Shown here: positions 45,362 to 58,300 of the stretch, piece by piece
How positions within the stretch are numbered: position 1 is the stretch's first letter
How the letters are laid out: each line of letters opens with the position of its first letter
NCBI RefSeq assembly: GCF_036373705.1
Contig: NC_089856.1
Location: 9,945,001-10,009,000 of the forward strand
Length of the DNA: 64,000 nucleotides
Direction of reading: 5' to 3'
From: Amia ocellicauda
Taxonomy: Eukaryota > Chordata > Actinopteri > Amiiformes > Amiidae
The notes under the pieces: model-generated
Told to the model about the DNA's origin: nothing
Databases searched by the model: none
The model's input: the letters and a program-made list of their open reading frames with translations, nothing else
Made by a program: the position numbers and the translations under genes

Positions 45362-47620
45362 AGGTGCAGAGGTGTCCTGTCACTGGGGTCAGAGAATGAC
45401 ACCTCCCCCCTGTCATAGTCCAGCTGATCTTCTGGGGTTTCCTCTTCACAGTGAGTCGTGCCACTGTCCATGATGAGGTCTGTGCTGTGTATTTCCCTTC
45501 CCCCAGACATATAGTCCAGAATCCTTGTGTTGGGTGCAGAGTGAATGATTCTTTCCTGTTGCTAGACTGTTTGGCCACTTCCAACCACCAGTACGATCTG
45601 TCCCCAACATCAACATCCCAGCATTGCTTTCCTGAGCTGAATCCCTCAGCACCCAGCACACAACAAGACTCCTCAAACCTCTCTGGGTTGTCAGGAAGCT
45701 GCCGTCTCTCAGCAGTGAACCTCACAGTGGTTAGCTCCTCAGTGAGAGCCAGGGGTCTGCTGTATTGGGGTCCAGAGTCACAGGAGCTGAAAGAGAGAAA
45801 GGGTTAGAAATCAACACACGTCCTGCACAAAAGACATTCATGTGGCTAACTTAATTTGCTGTAATGGTAGTTAAAATAAATAAATACACCAGCACCGAGT
45901 ATCTGTGAGTTCAGCATCCATGAATGCCAGAGGTAGCTATAAAATTTGAATACTTCAAAAAGCTTTTAGAATGTTTGGGCGATACACGATATATATCTCG
46001 ATATTTCTTGTTTTTCTCAAAACAAGCTACAGAATAAGACCAAAGACATTATAATTCAAACAAGTCTTTCATTAAATATGCAAAACTAACAAAATATATA
46101 TATAAATATTTTTTATTGCAAACACTAGTACATACTACTACAATGTTACAAAACTGCTCCAAATGACATTCCCACTCCCGGGTATTCGTGTTGCTCTGCT
46201 TTAGTCAGCTGTTGTACTTTGATTTATGTACTTACTATAATTATTCATTTACTATTACGATTTTAACTTAACCATGTTTTCCAAATGAATAGATTAAAGA
46301 AAGTGATGGCTATCACAGAATTGTGTCTGAAAGGGATGATATCTCTCTTGTCAAGATCTCAATCTTCTCCTTCATCATGCTTCTCTTTGTTCTTCTTCCT
46401 CCCTCAGTGCAGCTACCCTGGCCGCCTGTTCATATCGTAGGAACTGGTGATGTTTCTCAAACTCTTCCTTTATAGTCCTCTATAGACCCCCTGGGTCTGT
46501 AATGGAAAACATTTAGAGCATTATGATCATGTCAGTCTGTCATCTTTAGACAGGTTTATTATGGCAGGTCCTTAACACCTTTATTTATTCTGCCTTCTGA
46601 GCACAGGTTGTTTTCACTTTATAAAACGTTTCCAGCTTCTTCTGCAGGGGCTCCAATACAGTCCTGAGTTCCTTCTGGAATTAAATGAGAGTTGACACTG
46701 TACTAGAGAAACACACCACTGGACAAAACCATTCACTTCATTCAAAAACATGTAGACAGGTCACTTAATTTGTTTTAAAAGTAACTGGTGATACAAGTAG
46801 AAACTCCATAAATACCCACTGCATTAATAAATCAGAGAGGGTGTGCCCCCATGCACTCCAGTGTCCATCTAATCAGCTGTATTATCACTGAGAGCAACAC
46901 TGGTTAAAATGTCAAAATTGGGCAAATTTGTGTAACAGTCTAAATATGTCAAATGTCAAATCCCACTGGTTAGATGTGCCAAGCTTATAGAGACAAATAC
47001 AAATGTCAGGACAAAGGATACATCTTAATGAGACACACTGCTTTCATGGCTAGAAAGTAGAAAAATACATCAGTTGCCCTTGTAAATAGTGGTGAGGCCC
47101 GAAAAGATCTCAGCTGTACTAAACTATATTTAGGGTCACAGTGGTTGTTTAGGCCTCATTACAGGTATACCGGGGTCTAAGAACAGTGGGATATTACACA
47201 GATACACCATAAGAGGACTGACAGACCAATTCAACCCTGTGAATAGGAGTGAGTGTTCTCACCTTCCAATCCAGTACAGCCTCCTCTGTGGGACAGACCT
47301 CATGAGTCTTATGTTTTCTTGAGGATTGACAGATCAGACAGAAGAGCTTCAGTGTTTCTCTGTGCAGACTGCAGAGCGCTGCACACCCTGCTGAGGGTCT
47401 CTGACTTCTCTTCTTTAAGAAGGACTCACAGAGATTCTTTAAAGTCTGACTGAGGGGAGGATGGTCCATAGAAGACCTTCTCCTGCACACTGGACACTCC
47501 CGAGAGCCTTTCTGTCTCCACCGCTGCTCCAGACAGGCTGTGGCTACACTTCAAGACAACATGATCCTTGTAGATTTCACAGCACACAGTACAGGAGAGC
47601 TCCTCTTCAATTAAGAAGGT
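45290..47620 (-). pseudogene. TRIM35-like RING/B-box/coiled-coil/B30.2 gene, broken
   Basis: Exons read from right to left. The RING (about 47615-47450) begins [22 protein letters not shown], then shifts frame to [20 protein letters not shown], losing the Cys-containing segment expected between. The B-box (about 47400-47290) reads [16 protein letters not shown]...HKTHE and lacks about nine residues usual before LIC. A coiled-coil exon (about 46682-46595, KELRTVLEPLQKKLETFYKV) and a second (about 46490-46330, KEEFEKHHQFLRYEQAARVA) follow, the latter ending in a stop. The PRY/SPRY exon starts at 45786 after a CTCTCTTTCAG acceptor (PVTLDPNTADPWLSL, SSGKQCWDVDVGD), with a late frameshift after KRKPQKI. 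These proteins are E3 ubiquitin ligases, often of the antiviral type in fish. This one cannot be translated whole. Confidence 0.8.
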
Positions 47621-47629
47621 CAGTACACT

Positions 47630-49570
47630 GAGGATTACACTTTTCTAAAAATATTTGTAAAATAATTATAGTTTTAATCCTTATTCACAAACAATGTGAT
47701 TTAATTTGTAATTTTCCTTTCATTTTTATTTTCCGTCAACCATCAGTTTGCAGAGTAACCCACATACATACTCAAGTGTCTTAGGGCACTTCACCAGTTC
47801 CACAACAAACAAATAAGTATTTAAGAAGCCCAATCCAACAAGAATGTCACCAGAGAGAGAAGTTACAAACAGTAACTTTGAAACTGAGCAAACTGTGGTT
47901 TCTGTTCTGCATCGATTGTATTGCTGTGGATTCAATCAGTAGAGAATAATGTTTCAGCAGAAGTGCCAGAACTGTACACGCACAATTATATATTTTCAGT
48001 ATGTACTTTATATTTAAAAAAGCTTCATGTATGCTCCCCTACCCCGCCCCGCCATCCTACCAATACAGTCACACATACATAAATAGATCTTGGCACTGGG
48101 CACGCTGTCTGGGTTTTGTTCAGTGACGAGCAGCCAAATGAAGGACGACAGCCTCTGAACTCCAGTCGGCCTCCTCCTGTTTGCAGCAGTCTGGGAGTTG
48201 GCTCCAACCCACTAGAGCAGTTCTTAGCTTTCATAACCTCAGGGAAATGGTGGTCAGATGTTCAGCTGTAGGTGAATGGCTCAGAAGGCTGACCATGGAT
48301 CTTGCAAATGGCTTAACCTCGGCCTTCGAGGAAACAAAACATTCGGCAGTCAGGACGATCCTGTCCTGTTGACATAGCGAAGGGCTCTTCCCCTGCTGTT
48401 GTAATCTGTGCAGTTGCCATGGCAAGTATTGTGGGTACCTGGGGTTGGGGGCGGGGGGAGCCTTTAAGAAGATTGTTATACATTAGTCACCTTCACAGCC
48501 TCCCTGGAGATGGCTTTTAGTACAGTGTGTGCCTCTTATCAGGACAGCCACTCCACACCGTCTTCATAAAAGCAGGACACAGCCAGTTTTTCAGTGCCAA
48601 GAGCCCTTAATCTTACATTTATGAAGGGGGTGCTTATGAAGGAGGTGACTCGTTTTATGATCTGCTGTGTGATGCTGAAGAGGACAGATGGATTTGTGGA
48701 CCACTGTCTGTTAAGACTAAGGCCTGTGTAAGGCCTAGTCTCCTCTATCAGGAAGTCTACGGTGAGCTAGATCCACTTTCTACCCGTGCCAGTCAAAACC
48801 CAGGCTGCTAAAAAGTGGGGCATAACCCAGGTTGGTACACTAGTGGGTGTAAGGGTCTATAGATTTGGGTCACACTGCTGTAGTCTGTGTAACAGTATGG
48901 CTAGAGTCAACCCCATTCAGACAACTGTTGAGGATTTGGTGAAGGTCACAATGAGGTGATGAGAGCCTGTGGCCTATTGCTACCTCCGGACCCCGCACTA
49001 TGAGAAAAAGCACCCGACAAAAGCCCTTGCTTGCCAGACACTGAGCAATGCATCCTTATAGCCCCCTGAAGGACAAGACAGCAGATTGGAGTTGGAGAAA
49101 TTATTAAATGTGCTTGCGTGGGACGAGGGAAAAATCTGAAACACGCTCCAAACTGGCAGCGCACAATAAACCATCAACAGTTATTTATTTGTATTTTTTA
49201 TTTAATGGCAGAGATGATGGCTTGTGGGGATGGGGCTGAGCACTAGTGGTGATGGTGGTGGTGTTATTGGGGGGTGGGGGGGGTCAGTGACGAACGACAG
49301 TTAATTGCCTGTGTTGGATTTGCCTGCGAGTTGGCTGATTTGCGGTCCATTTGACAGGATTTATCTGTTTAATAAACCTGAAAGTGCTGCTTCTCCTGAG
49401 CTCTTGGGAGAGGCAGTCAGCGGTGATGGACTGTACCTCCTGGCCTGGCTGGCCCCCCCAGAGTCCCTGTAAATGGTCTCTGAATGGGCTTAAGCCAACA
49501 TTTTACAGCATCCTACCCCCCCGCCATGATTTTATTATAATCCCATCAAGGGTCCCATGAGAGACAGGGG
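47630..49570. other. Gene-free stretch upstream of NPFF
   Basis: No exon supported. Recognisable transposons stop around here. GC-rich tracts (GGGGGTGGGGGGGGTC near 49270) precede the NPFF promoter. Confidence 0.45.
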
Positions 49571-49584
49571 GCAGCAGGGAGACA

Positions 49585-49590
49585 TATAAA
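49585..49590 (+). promoter_or_regulatory. TATA box of NPFF
   Basis: CATATAAAGAGAGG, with TATAAA at 49585-49590. Transcription would start at about 49615-49620, leaving a 5'UTR of roughly 120 nt before the ATG at 49737. Confidence 0.65.
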
Positions 49591-49736
49591 GAGAGGCGGG
49601 GTGCAAGGGGGGGAGATCTGAGCCGTGGACTTTAAGGAGAACAAGCGATATCCGAACACACGCCACAAACACTGCTACAGAGACAGGTATATCTCTTCTT
49701 CTTCGTCTTCTTCGACTTCCACCAGCAGCGTTGGGC

Positions 49737-52718
49737 ATGGAGACGGGAGCCTGGCTGACTCTGATGGGGCTGGTCCTGGCTCTGGCCGGAGTGGGCAGCT
49801 CGATCAAAGAGGAGGGCTTGGAGTCCATTGAAAACCTGCAAAGCGAACCAGAGGACAATCTGACGGACCGGATAGCAGAAGCATTGGTAAGGACTTGAAT
49901 GTGGGCTTTTCTTTCCATGTGTCTTGGGTTTTGTTTCTTGATGGGGAGGACATGGGGATTTAGTGGGGGGACTTGTTATGTGAGTGGTGCTAATAATATA
50001 ATTACCAATGAATTGTTGTCTTTGCATTGTTAATTGATATGAGTGGGGGTCACAGTTGTCTTTATTTTTTGGCTTCCTACCAAAAGAAACCAAGCTTTGA
50101 ATCGAAAGATTGACTCCATTTGATAGGGCAAGTTAGACATAATATCCTTGATTTATGCTGTAGAACTATTAGAGACCTCTGATTTTCACAGCACAGGCTC
50201 TTCCACACATGTTCAGGAAGAGACACACAACCTTCTGGTGTTTATTACCCAGCTGGATTCATTGATTGTTCAATTACACCAATGTAACTCTGTTTCCTAG
50301 GTCTGAACCTGTAAGAGGATATATAGACAAGCTGCTGTACTGGTGAATCCCTTGAGAATCCCCATTTTAAGTTATTCCAAAAGTTGTTTCGACACTACTG
50401 TGTCTTCATCAGGTAGCCTATCTACCTGATGAAGAGACAGTAGTGTTGAAACGCGTTGTGAGTGATTTAATAAAATGAAATTTGAATAATGTAAAAGTCT
50501 GGTCTAAATAACTAATAAGAGAGAGTGCGGCTACAAAATTTAATTTTATATATATATAAAAACAACTATTGTGTTCTGCATAAGCTAAACCTAATTTCTT
50601 TATAACTAGTCAATTTTCAGTTAGGATCTTTGTCATCTCAAAAAATGTATAAGGTGTCATTTCAATCCAAAATCGAAATAGGATGCATTGCTGAAAAGCT
50701 CTGCTGACTGTAATGCTGAGACAATGTTCGTTAAACAGAGAGATATTTGGAACGCAATGTTGGTGGATGCTGCCTTTTGGGGACCTTCACTGCTCAGACA
50801 TGTTTATGCAGAGGGTCCCCCTGTGCTTGTCTCCAGCCCAGTGTGTTTTCTGTAGCAGATTCTTAGTGTCGCAGCTGTGTCATATCGGTGACGGCAGAGG
50901 TTTGAAGCTGGAAGGCAAGTGTGACAGGATATGAACTGAGAAGGCACAGAAGTGCGCTTTGAAACAGGAGCACAGTGTGGCCTTGGGCGTATTTTAAGGA
51001 AACGGGAGATCCATACGCAGGGCGAATGAAAAAGGCTTTTATTTGGAGCCCTCAGTGTGTTTCAGTCATAGCCAGGTGGGTATTGACTGAAGCAAAACAT
51101 GGCTAATATCTTGCTTCCCCCTGCTTCTATTGCTAGTAGGGGAGATCTATTTAACTGAGCTGGCAGCTAGTTGGTGGAAACTTAAATTGGGTTTTGCAAC
51201 TTGGGGTAAAATCTTCTAAATGAATTAGTGAATAAGGGAGAGGGGTTGGGGTGTGCATAGGACGATTACAGCCTAGTGAGACTCCATGTTGATGTGTGCT
51301 GGGGTTACACTGCTGAGCTCAAGTAGAAATTTCAATCCACAGCTGTTTAGGAAGTTAGCTGAGCTATCTGGTCAGAGATGCCAGCAATGGAGTTAGGAGA
51401 GTGGACTGTAGAGTTTTCACAGTGTTATGTGGAGCTCTGTCAGTGAGTTTACATTGAAGTGTCTTTTGCTTCAAACGGAAAGCTGGGGAAAATATTGTCA
51501 AGACATTCCTGCTTTAAGGAATTCAACACCAATGAGAACCTCATCTTGGAACATGTCGTCAACTAGAACCTGTAAAAAACAATCAAACAGGACATCATTA
51601 TCAATCTCCATTTAATCCGAGCTCAGTGTGTTTTCCGAGCCTTCTCACTCACAGCCGCGAAGTGCCTTACCACACCCTCTGTGTCTTGTGTGAGTAAGCT
51701 TGTGGCCCCAGTGTTGCCTGGAGGTCCGCAATGCACAAGTGACTCTGCTCTCTCTCCTTGTCTGTAGGATGGTGACAAACGGATGGCGCATGGGGACGAA
51801 CGCTTACTCAGCACTGTGCTGCGCTCTCTCCTACACGGACCCCTGCGATACAACCGGAGCCCTTCCTTCCTTTTCCAGCCCCAGAGGTGAGCTCCTGAAA
51901 AATAACCAGTTAACCAGTAAAATAAATCCCTCAGGAACCAGAGCCGGGCCACTCCTTATGATTTTACATTAGTGGAGCCCAGGGTTATAGGTTGCCCCAA
52001 AATTACAATTTTCTGAATCCTGGGAACACGTGTTAGTTACTGATTAATCCAGCAAGTCCATTCAGTGGTTTGACTGGTTTGGTAAATGTGGTCTTGGAGG
52101 ATTTAAGGATATTCTGGTCATACTTCCAAATCTCTAAATGACTGGATTAACCAAAAGTTGATCTGCACTCTCCAGAACCAGGGATGGAGACCCCGGGCTT
52201 AATTTCTCAGTCGCTTACAGATCCAGCAATAAGAGGCTGAAATGGTACATTCCATTAGGAAGGGAATAAGCAGGTGATGAAACCCTGATCCTACCCAAAG
52301 TGTTTAACATCAGCTGGGGCATAGACACTTCAGCAGCTGGGCATTTGTGTGGAGCTCCCTTCTAGTTTTCATAGGAAACACTGAAACACTGTCACAGTCT
52401 CCAGGAACCCAACAGGTCTCTGTATAACTGTACTAGGCTCTGCTACTCCATTTCCTATCCTGAATAGTACTCTATGGGCAAGGAGATCGCTCATTTGTAC
52501 AGTCGTGCGTTGTGAAGGGGGTATAGTGAAACCTGTCCCTTTGAGAGGTGGCCATCACAGAAAGCGAAGGACCCCTGACATGTCTTGTCTTCAGGTTTGG
52601 CCGGGAAAGCAGAGGAGGCCTGGGCTTGGAGGATAGGATACAGTCCCGGGGCTGGGAGACCATCCCACCCCAGTTCTGGAGCATGGCTGTACCACAGAGA
52701 TTCGGGAAGAAGAAGTGA
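49737..52718 (+). CDS. Neuropeptide FF precursor, three exons, 130 aa
   Basis: Exons 49737-49886, 51768-51886 and 52595-52718 with GT/AG introns of 1881 and 708 bp. Residues 1-20 are a signal peptide ([13 protein letters not shown] core). A spacer with a DKR site follows. The first peptide, [11 protein letters not shown], is followed by Gly-Arg for amidation, with its Arg codon split by intron 2 (AG/G). The second lies near the C-terminus, [11 protein letters not shown] followed by Gly-Lys-Lys-Lys. Both end PQRF, the hallmark of this family, and match the two-peptide layout of vertebrate NPFF. The product is secreted through the dense-core vesicle pathway and its peptides act on NPFF receptors in pain and autonomic control. 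The start is the only ATG in frame before the signal peptide, close after a TATA box. Confidence 0.96.
50386..50452. repeat. 31-bp inverted repeat with hammerhead-like words, in NPFF intron 1
   Basis: Arms 50386-50416 and 50422-50452 pair with very few mismatches across a 5-nt loop. Each arm, read outward, contains CTGATGA followed by a short stem and GAAAC. On the minus strand the left arm gives CTGATGAAGACACAGTAGTG followed by TCGAAAC, where GACAC/GTGTC could form stem II. It probably derives from a retroelement end. Confidence 0.7.
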
Positions 52719-53022
52719 TGGCACTGCAATCAGAAGGCAGGGATACCGGATGTATCCAACAACAATGATGGCAACGACAAATTCATGTCCCTGCCCCTCC
52801 TATGCCCCACCCCTTTACTATATGACCAATTAAACATCCTGACTGCACCCTGACCGGCTTTATCCCTGTCTCCCGATTGGTGGAACTGCGTCAATCTGTC
52901 AGACAGACTATAACAAGCATTCGGTAATAATAATGTGCAATTCACTTTCGAAATTTCTGACTGCTAACCCCTCCCTGACCCTGACCCCCATCCCCTCCTC
53001 GTCTCCCCCTCTCATCCTTTCC

Positions 53023-53028
53023 AATAAA
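53023..53028 (+). terminator. Poly(A) signal of NPFF
   Basis: AATAAA about 305 bp after the NPFF stop codon. A second AATAAA is at about 53041. Confidence 0.75.
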
Positions 53029-53347
53029 AAGCTTTAAAAAAATAAAGACCTGTGTTTGTCTCTTTCATGGAAGACTAATCAAGTTTGAAATATATGAGCT
53101 TTATATTTGTTTTTTGCTCTGTATATTCATGCCCTCCTCAAGGGACAATATTTTAAGTGTATATATAATTTAGGATACCGTTTAATTTATTTTTATTTTA
53201 CACACATAAGAAACATCTACTAATATAACTCATGCCGTGGAATCTTTCAACACATTATAAACGGTAAACAAAGAAATACACGTCTCACAAAAAATGTAAC
53301 TGAAATTATTTTTCATGGTCAAAAGTTCAGCCAAAATGTATTGCTGA

Positions 53348-53367
53348 ACTACATTACCCACAATGCA
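53348..53367 (+). promoter_or_regulatory. ZNF143/STAF-type promoter motif
   Basis: ACTACATTACCCACAATGCA matches the extended ZNF143 site (ACTACAnTTCCCAnAATGC) at nearly every position. Such sites mark TATA-less promoters of housekeeping-type genes, usually within 200 bp of the start. A possible first exon begins 46 bp further on. Confidence 0.75.
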
Positions 53368-53412
53368 AGAGTCACTGGGACGTCAAACTCACGGCGGTGG
53401 TGGAGGGTTTGA

Positions 53413-53443
53413 ATGGCGTCCGCATTGATTGATGTGAACGGAG
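53413..53443 (+). CDS. Possible first coding exon of a gene downstream of NPFF
   Basis: ATG at 53413 in the context TTTGAATGGC, ten codons (MASALIDVNG) and one further base, then a strong donor GAG|GTAAGG. It lies just after the ZNF143-type motif. I cannot name the gene. It may be wholly or partly 5'UTR. The exon-like block at 55290 does not extend this frame: splicing directly to it would give a 23-residue frame ending in a stop, so there is at least one more exon or a different start. Confidence 0.35.
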
Positions 53444-53459
53444 GTAAGGAATTAAATTA

Positions 53460-55285
53460 CGATAAAACTTTAAACCTTACAATTTATTTCATCCTTTAAA
53501 TTAAGTTCCATTATTAATTTAAAGCTTCATCTTTAATTTAAAAAAAATATATATATTCTCAAATGAGTATATAACATACTTTTTACTAATATTAAAAATT
53601 AAACAACTATTAAAAATGCCTTTTCCTTTCGTTCCAGTTTATGTCCTCCTCTATGGGGCATAATTTGTGCCAAAATGAATAAATACATAAATAAATAAAA
53701 TGCGAAATAAATAGGCCTAAATAAATACATAAATAAATAACGAAAGAAATAGATAAAAAAAGTAAATCGAATATTTGTATTTCGTTATGTAGGTCTATTT
53801 ATTTATATATTTTCATTTCGTTTTGAATTTTAATTATTTATTTAAAAATGTTGTCACAAATTATTAGTATAAACCTACATGTTACTAGTACTTTAGGGAA
53901 ATATTGCGTTAGGTAACTTAACCCTTTATTTTTATTTTATCCAACACGATGCAGGGCTACAGTTCATTATCTATTCAAATATGTGTATTTATTTCGGAGC
54001 AATTATGCATACAACTCAGTCACCGCTAGAGGGGGATGCAGTGCTGTCAGATTTCCCCGCCAATATGGGAGATTTATAAGTGCCCAGGAGGACATTTGGG
54101 GGCAATATTTGTATGGGAGGAAAGCTTGTGGGATATTTTTTGAAATTGGGGGAATTGTATGTTCTGTATAACTATGTTCTTGTATAGATATTGTATTACC
54201 CCCCAGTGTACAATTCAGCAGCAGCAGCCCCCGCCTCCCCCTTTATATTCTTTTAACAATATAAAACCAGGTTTCAGTAAAGAGGGGAATTTTCATTCTT
54301 TTTGAGTAATTGTTGTCCCTCACACCAAACTATGCTGGCCCTTTGCAATAATTAATTCAAGCGCATGTTTAATCATTTCTGGTGTTATGTATTTAAATGT
54401 CCAATACAGTAGGGTTTATAGGCTATGATAATATAAAAAACACAATAAACAGTACTCTTAGCAAGATGGTAATTGCATTTGAGAGTGGCTTGCAATCACA
54501 CCTAATAGACTGTGAACAAGACGTGTCTAAGGGAAGTCGGTTAACATTTTATTTTATTTTATTTTATTTTATTTTAAAGTTATCCCTTTTCACATCCCTG
54601 AAGACAAAGGGATCCAGTCTCGTTTAAACCTGTTGTGTTCTGCGCAGGCTTCAGTAGATCTACAATGTATGCTTGTAAGTAAGGTTTTCCAAAGACTAAC
54701 AATGTCAGGTAAACTCACAGCTGTATTGATTGTTTAACAGCGATACAAACTGGGGAGTAGAGACTGAACAGACCCCTCCTTCAGCATCCTCCTCCCTTTT
54801 AATAAATGGTATCCCCTCTCTGTGCCCCTTCCCACAGCACCCTCTCTCCCCTATTAACCCCTTATGAGGCACGGTGGCACGTTACAAAAACGTAATTTTA
54901 TCTCAGGTCGACATTTACGTGAACAACGGTCTCTGTAGTGTCAGCCTGAGTTTTACTGTACATCTGATCCAAAAGACAGAGCTTTAAAAGGTTCAATCGT
55001 TGGCAGTGGAAGGGCCGGGGCTTGAACTAGGAACCTCCTAATTAAAAAAAAAAACAACCTGTGAAAAATTACATTTAATTGGAAATAATGGTGCACAAAG
55101 TATCACAAAATCAATGTGTGAGCTTCATCAAGTTCTCAAACAGAGACTATTGTAGCTGCAGTTTACCCATTTCATTAGTTACCGGAGAGAATCCCTTCAG
55201 CACGCGTCCGCAAGAGTTTTAATGTTCCCTCGAGCGACAAGTCTGACAGAACGACGCTTGTTTTTTTCCTTGTTCGGTTTAATTT
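53460..55285. other. Putative first intron, AT-rich
   Basis: AAATAAATA simple repeats (53680-53760), a partial hAT-MITE relative near 54040-54160 and a TTTTA run near 54548-54580. No exon supported. Confidence 0.4.
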
Positions 55286-55289
55286 CCAG

Positions 55290-55397
55290 GATGCCTTGCA
55301 CCCTACTTTCAAGAGGCAAAGCGCACATGAGAAACCAAGTAATTGAGATGAATGACATGAAACTGGCGACGATCTCTGATGTCTCCTTCTACATGGG
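55290..55397 (+). CDS. Exon-like block, 108 nt, unidentified
   Basis: A good acceptor (TTTAATTTCCAG|G) and a strong donor (TGGG|GTGAGT) bound 108 nt that is open in one frame: G, then MPCTLLSRGKAHMRNQVI, then EMNDMKLATISDVSFYMG, with two bases left. Length divisible by three. The other two frames have stops. It lies about 1.9 kb after the putative first exon and may contain the true start codon. No family recognised. Confidence 0.35.
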
Positions 55398-55399
55398 GT

Positions 55400-58300
55400 G
55401 AGTCACACCGTCTCATCCGCCCCCATACAACATATCACTCCTTCAGGAGGCCGGCACTACCTACGGAAGGGTTGTTTGTATTCCACTTCAGTGTTATACA
55501 CGGCTGTTTATCCACACAACACACAACCTGGAAACCAGAGCAGATTTCTGTGTGAATCAGACACAGTGTTTTGTCAATAATACTGTTCATATTATTATGC
55601 AAATATTTAATCCTTTCCATCTCTGGTTAATGGATTAAGCTGTGATAATTTAACTTGTGTCAGTCCTCCGCTGGGAATGGGATACAAGTAATCTAGGAGC
55701 CAGGGTCTCTCATTCTTCCTGCATTTTCAGTTACTGATGAGAGTGCACAGCTGTAGTGGGGAGGATTGGGTGAGTGGGGGGGCACAGAGAGATAAAAAGG
55801 GCACAATTAAAAGACCCATTTTGACTGAAGGCTCACGAGGGAGAAGACAGAAAGTGAGCCCAGCCATAATGGATCTCGGTCTCCCTCTAGGCCTGTAGAA
55901 GCCTTTTACAGTGATGGAGCCATTTAATTAGTTCAGCTCCTCAGCATTTTCAATTTATTTCTTGTTTAGGTCTTGTGTTCGCCGGGTTTCCTCCTTCACA
56001 TCATTAATCAGCGTAGTTTTCTCAAAAATGATATATTTCAGTGCGTCTCCCCTAAGATAGTTTGGTAGAATTACCCTGATTTGACAATTTGCAGGTAAAG
56101 GAAGTGGTTTAAAAAAGTCAAATAAAAAAGGGTGTCTGATTCTTAAGCAATAATCACATTGCATTAGATTAGTGGGTGATGTTAAAAGTCTGCCTTGCCC
56201 TGACACCGCAGGGTTACGTGATACCCCTGTGTATACTGGGTGATTGGTTATGTTTCAGTGCTTCTGTTGCCCAGTGGACCTCTGTTCCAGTGCCAGTTGG
56301 AAACACTGCAACTTCAGAACTAAGGACCCGCTGCACTGCCGTTCAGTCTTAAGGTGCTGATGATGTAAAGAGACCTATATATCCTGCTTCATAGGTTCCT
56401 TACAATCACCATAACAATAAAACATGGTTAAACCAGTCCAGTCAACCCTAATTATGTGCTGACACGGGCGGGGAAGAAATCAGGTGGAATGAAAAACCTA
56501 GAGCAACCATCAGCCTGGGAGACTGATGTTTATTATTTCTAATAGGGCCTGATCTCAGCTATGTGCGAAGCAGTGTTTGATGATGCCTGCAAAATAACCT
56601 GTTTATGGGAGCTGATGTTAATCTCGCCATTAAGTGTTTGAACATTGAAGCCATTTCCACTCTGGGGCGTTGTGTTGCATTGTGGGGCAGCTGCTAATGG
56701 ATCCACTTGAGCTGTGTGTGGGTGTCCGCACTTCATGTCAAGTGATTGTTCCTTTGGTTATTTGAGAAGAGTTGCTCAGAAAGGGGTTGTGTTGCACTGC
56801 AGGCTGTGATTGGGCCTCCTAGTGTGGGGGAGGCGGGCTGTCAGGGTTCATCCTGAAGTTCTATTGGTTGGAACACTGGGGCAGGGAAAGGAGCTGAGCT
56901 GTCAGTTATCTTGTGACCTTCCATGTGGTTAGCTGGTTAGCTTTGCTCACCCTGATTGTCCTTGTCCCATCTCACCCAAATGTGTGCCTCTGATCACATG
57001 CCTGTCCCAGGGCACTTAGTTTACCTGCAAATAAATGACATGGAAAATGTTGCACCAAAATATCTTAGCTATAATTGGTAGAGCTTTTGAGTTATTTATT
57101 TCTGTATGAAGCCTATCTATCTATCTCTCTGTCTCTCCATCTATCTCTCTATATATATATTTGAAATCATAAGGCAAACTGGTAAAGTTAGCAGTCATTT
57201 CAAATCAGATTGTTTTAAGCATCGTATTTAGGATTTGATGGTGTGAAACAGTTTGAATGGGGCTCACCTCGCGACACTGGAATCAGGCTTAGCTGTGGGG
57301 TTCCCATAGCCAGGATATTACTCATGTCGCTCCTATTGCCTGCCTTTGTCAGTACGGCTGAATGGGCTGAGGGGCCGGACTCACACTGGGCTCTGTCTCA
57401 AGGACGGGGACAGACTGCAAAGCTCTGAGAAGAATCACAGTCTTCAGGGGTGGAAACAGAGGGGGGCAGGTATGACTATGACTCAGTAGTCATTCAGTTT
57501 GCATTTTACAAGCTGTTTAAAACCCTTTAGCATAAGCCAAAACCAGATGCTGTTTCCCTTATTTTGGGGTGCCCTTTAAGTTAGTTCTTGGTAAAGGGAT
57601 ATGATTTTATTCACGGAACAAAACACTGTGGGGCTGGATGTAATGGGTTTTTTTTTCTCTTTGGTCCCATACACAGAATAGACAAAACATATGCAGGAAA
57701 ACATATTAAGAAAATGCAAAATATTCAAGCTATGGTTGCAGATTTGAGGTTTCCCTAGCCAGTTTTTCAACAAGGTTTTCACAGGACTTTACATGTCCAG
57801 TCCTAGTGTCCAATAATACCTAGTTGTTGGTTTCTTTAAATGTATATCGCCAACCTATACTAGTACAATGGTGTTTAGTCTCATATACTCCAATTTGCAC
57901 AATGACCCCCATTTCCCAAAGCCTCAAAAAGATCAGACGGCCAAGGAAAAGTAGAGTCTTATCGGCTTCCCAGTGATCAGTAAAGGAAAAGTTGTGTTTT
58001 GGAGAGTGGGAAATCGCGGAGGGAACACAACAGCTTTTTAAATAGGGTTATTGATCAACCACACGCACAGGCACCAACCATTCTTTCTTGCTTCTTTTTC
58101 TTGACGCATTTAAATCACACAAAGCAGTATGGCTGTGCGGTACTTTGCTAATTCCTTATGTTATTTATTATTATTTGTATTACTGGGGAGACAAATACAG
58201 TTAAAGGCTAAACCAAAGCTGCATTGAAACAGAAAATTGCTTGACAGAAATTGCTTGTCTTACACAACAGCCAGTGTAACTTTGCTGTAATGAGCCGGTT

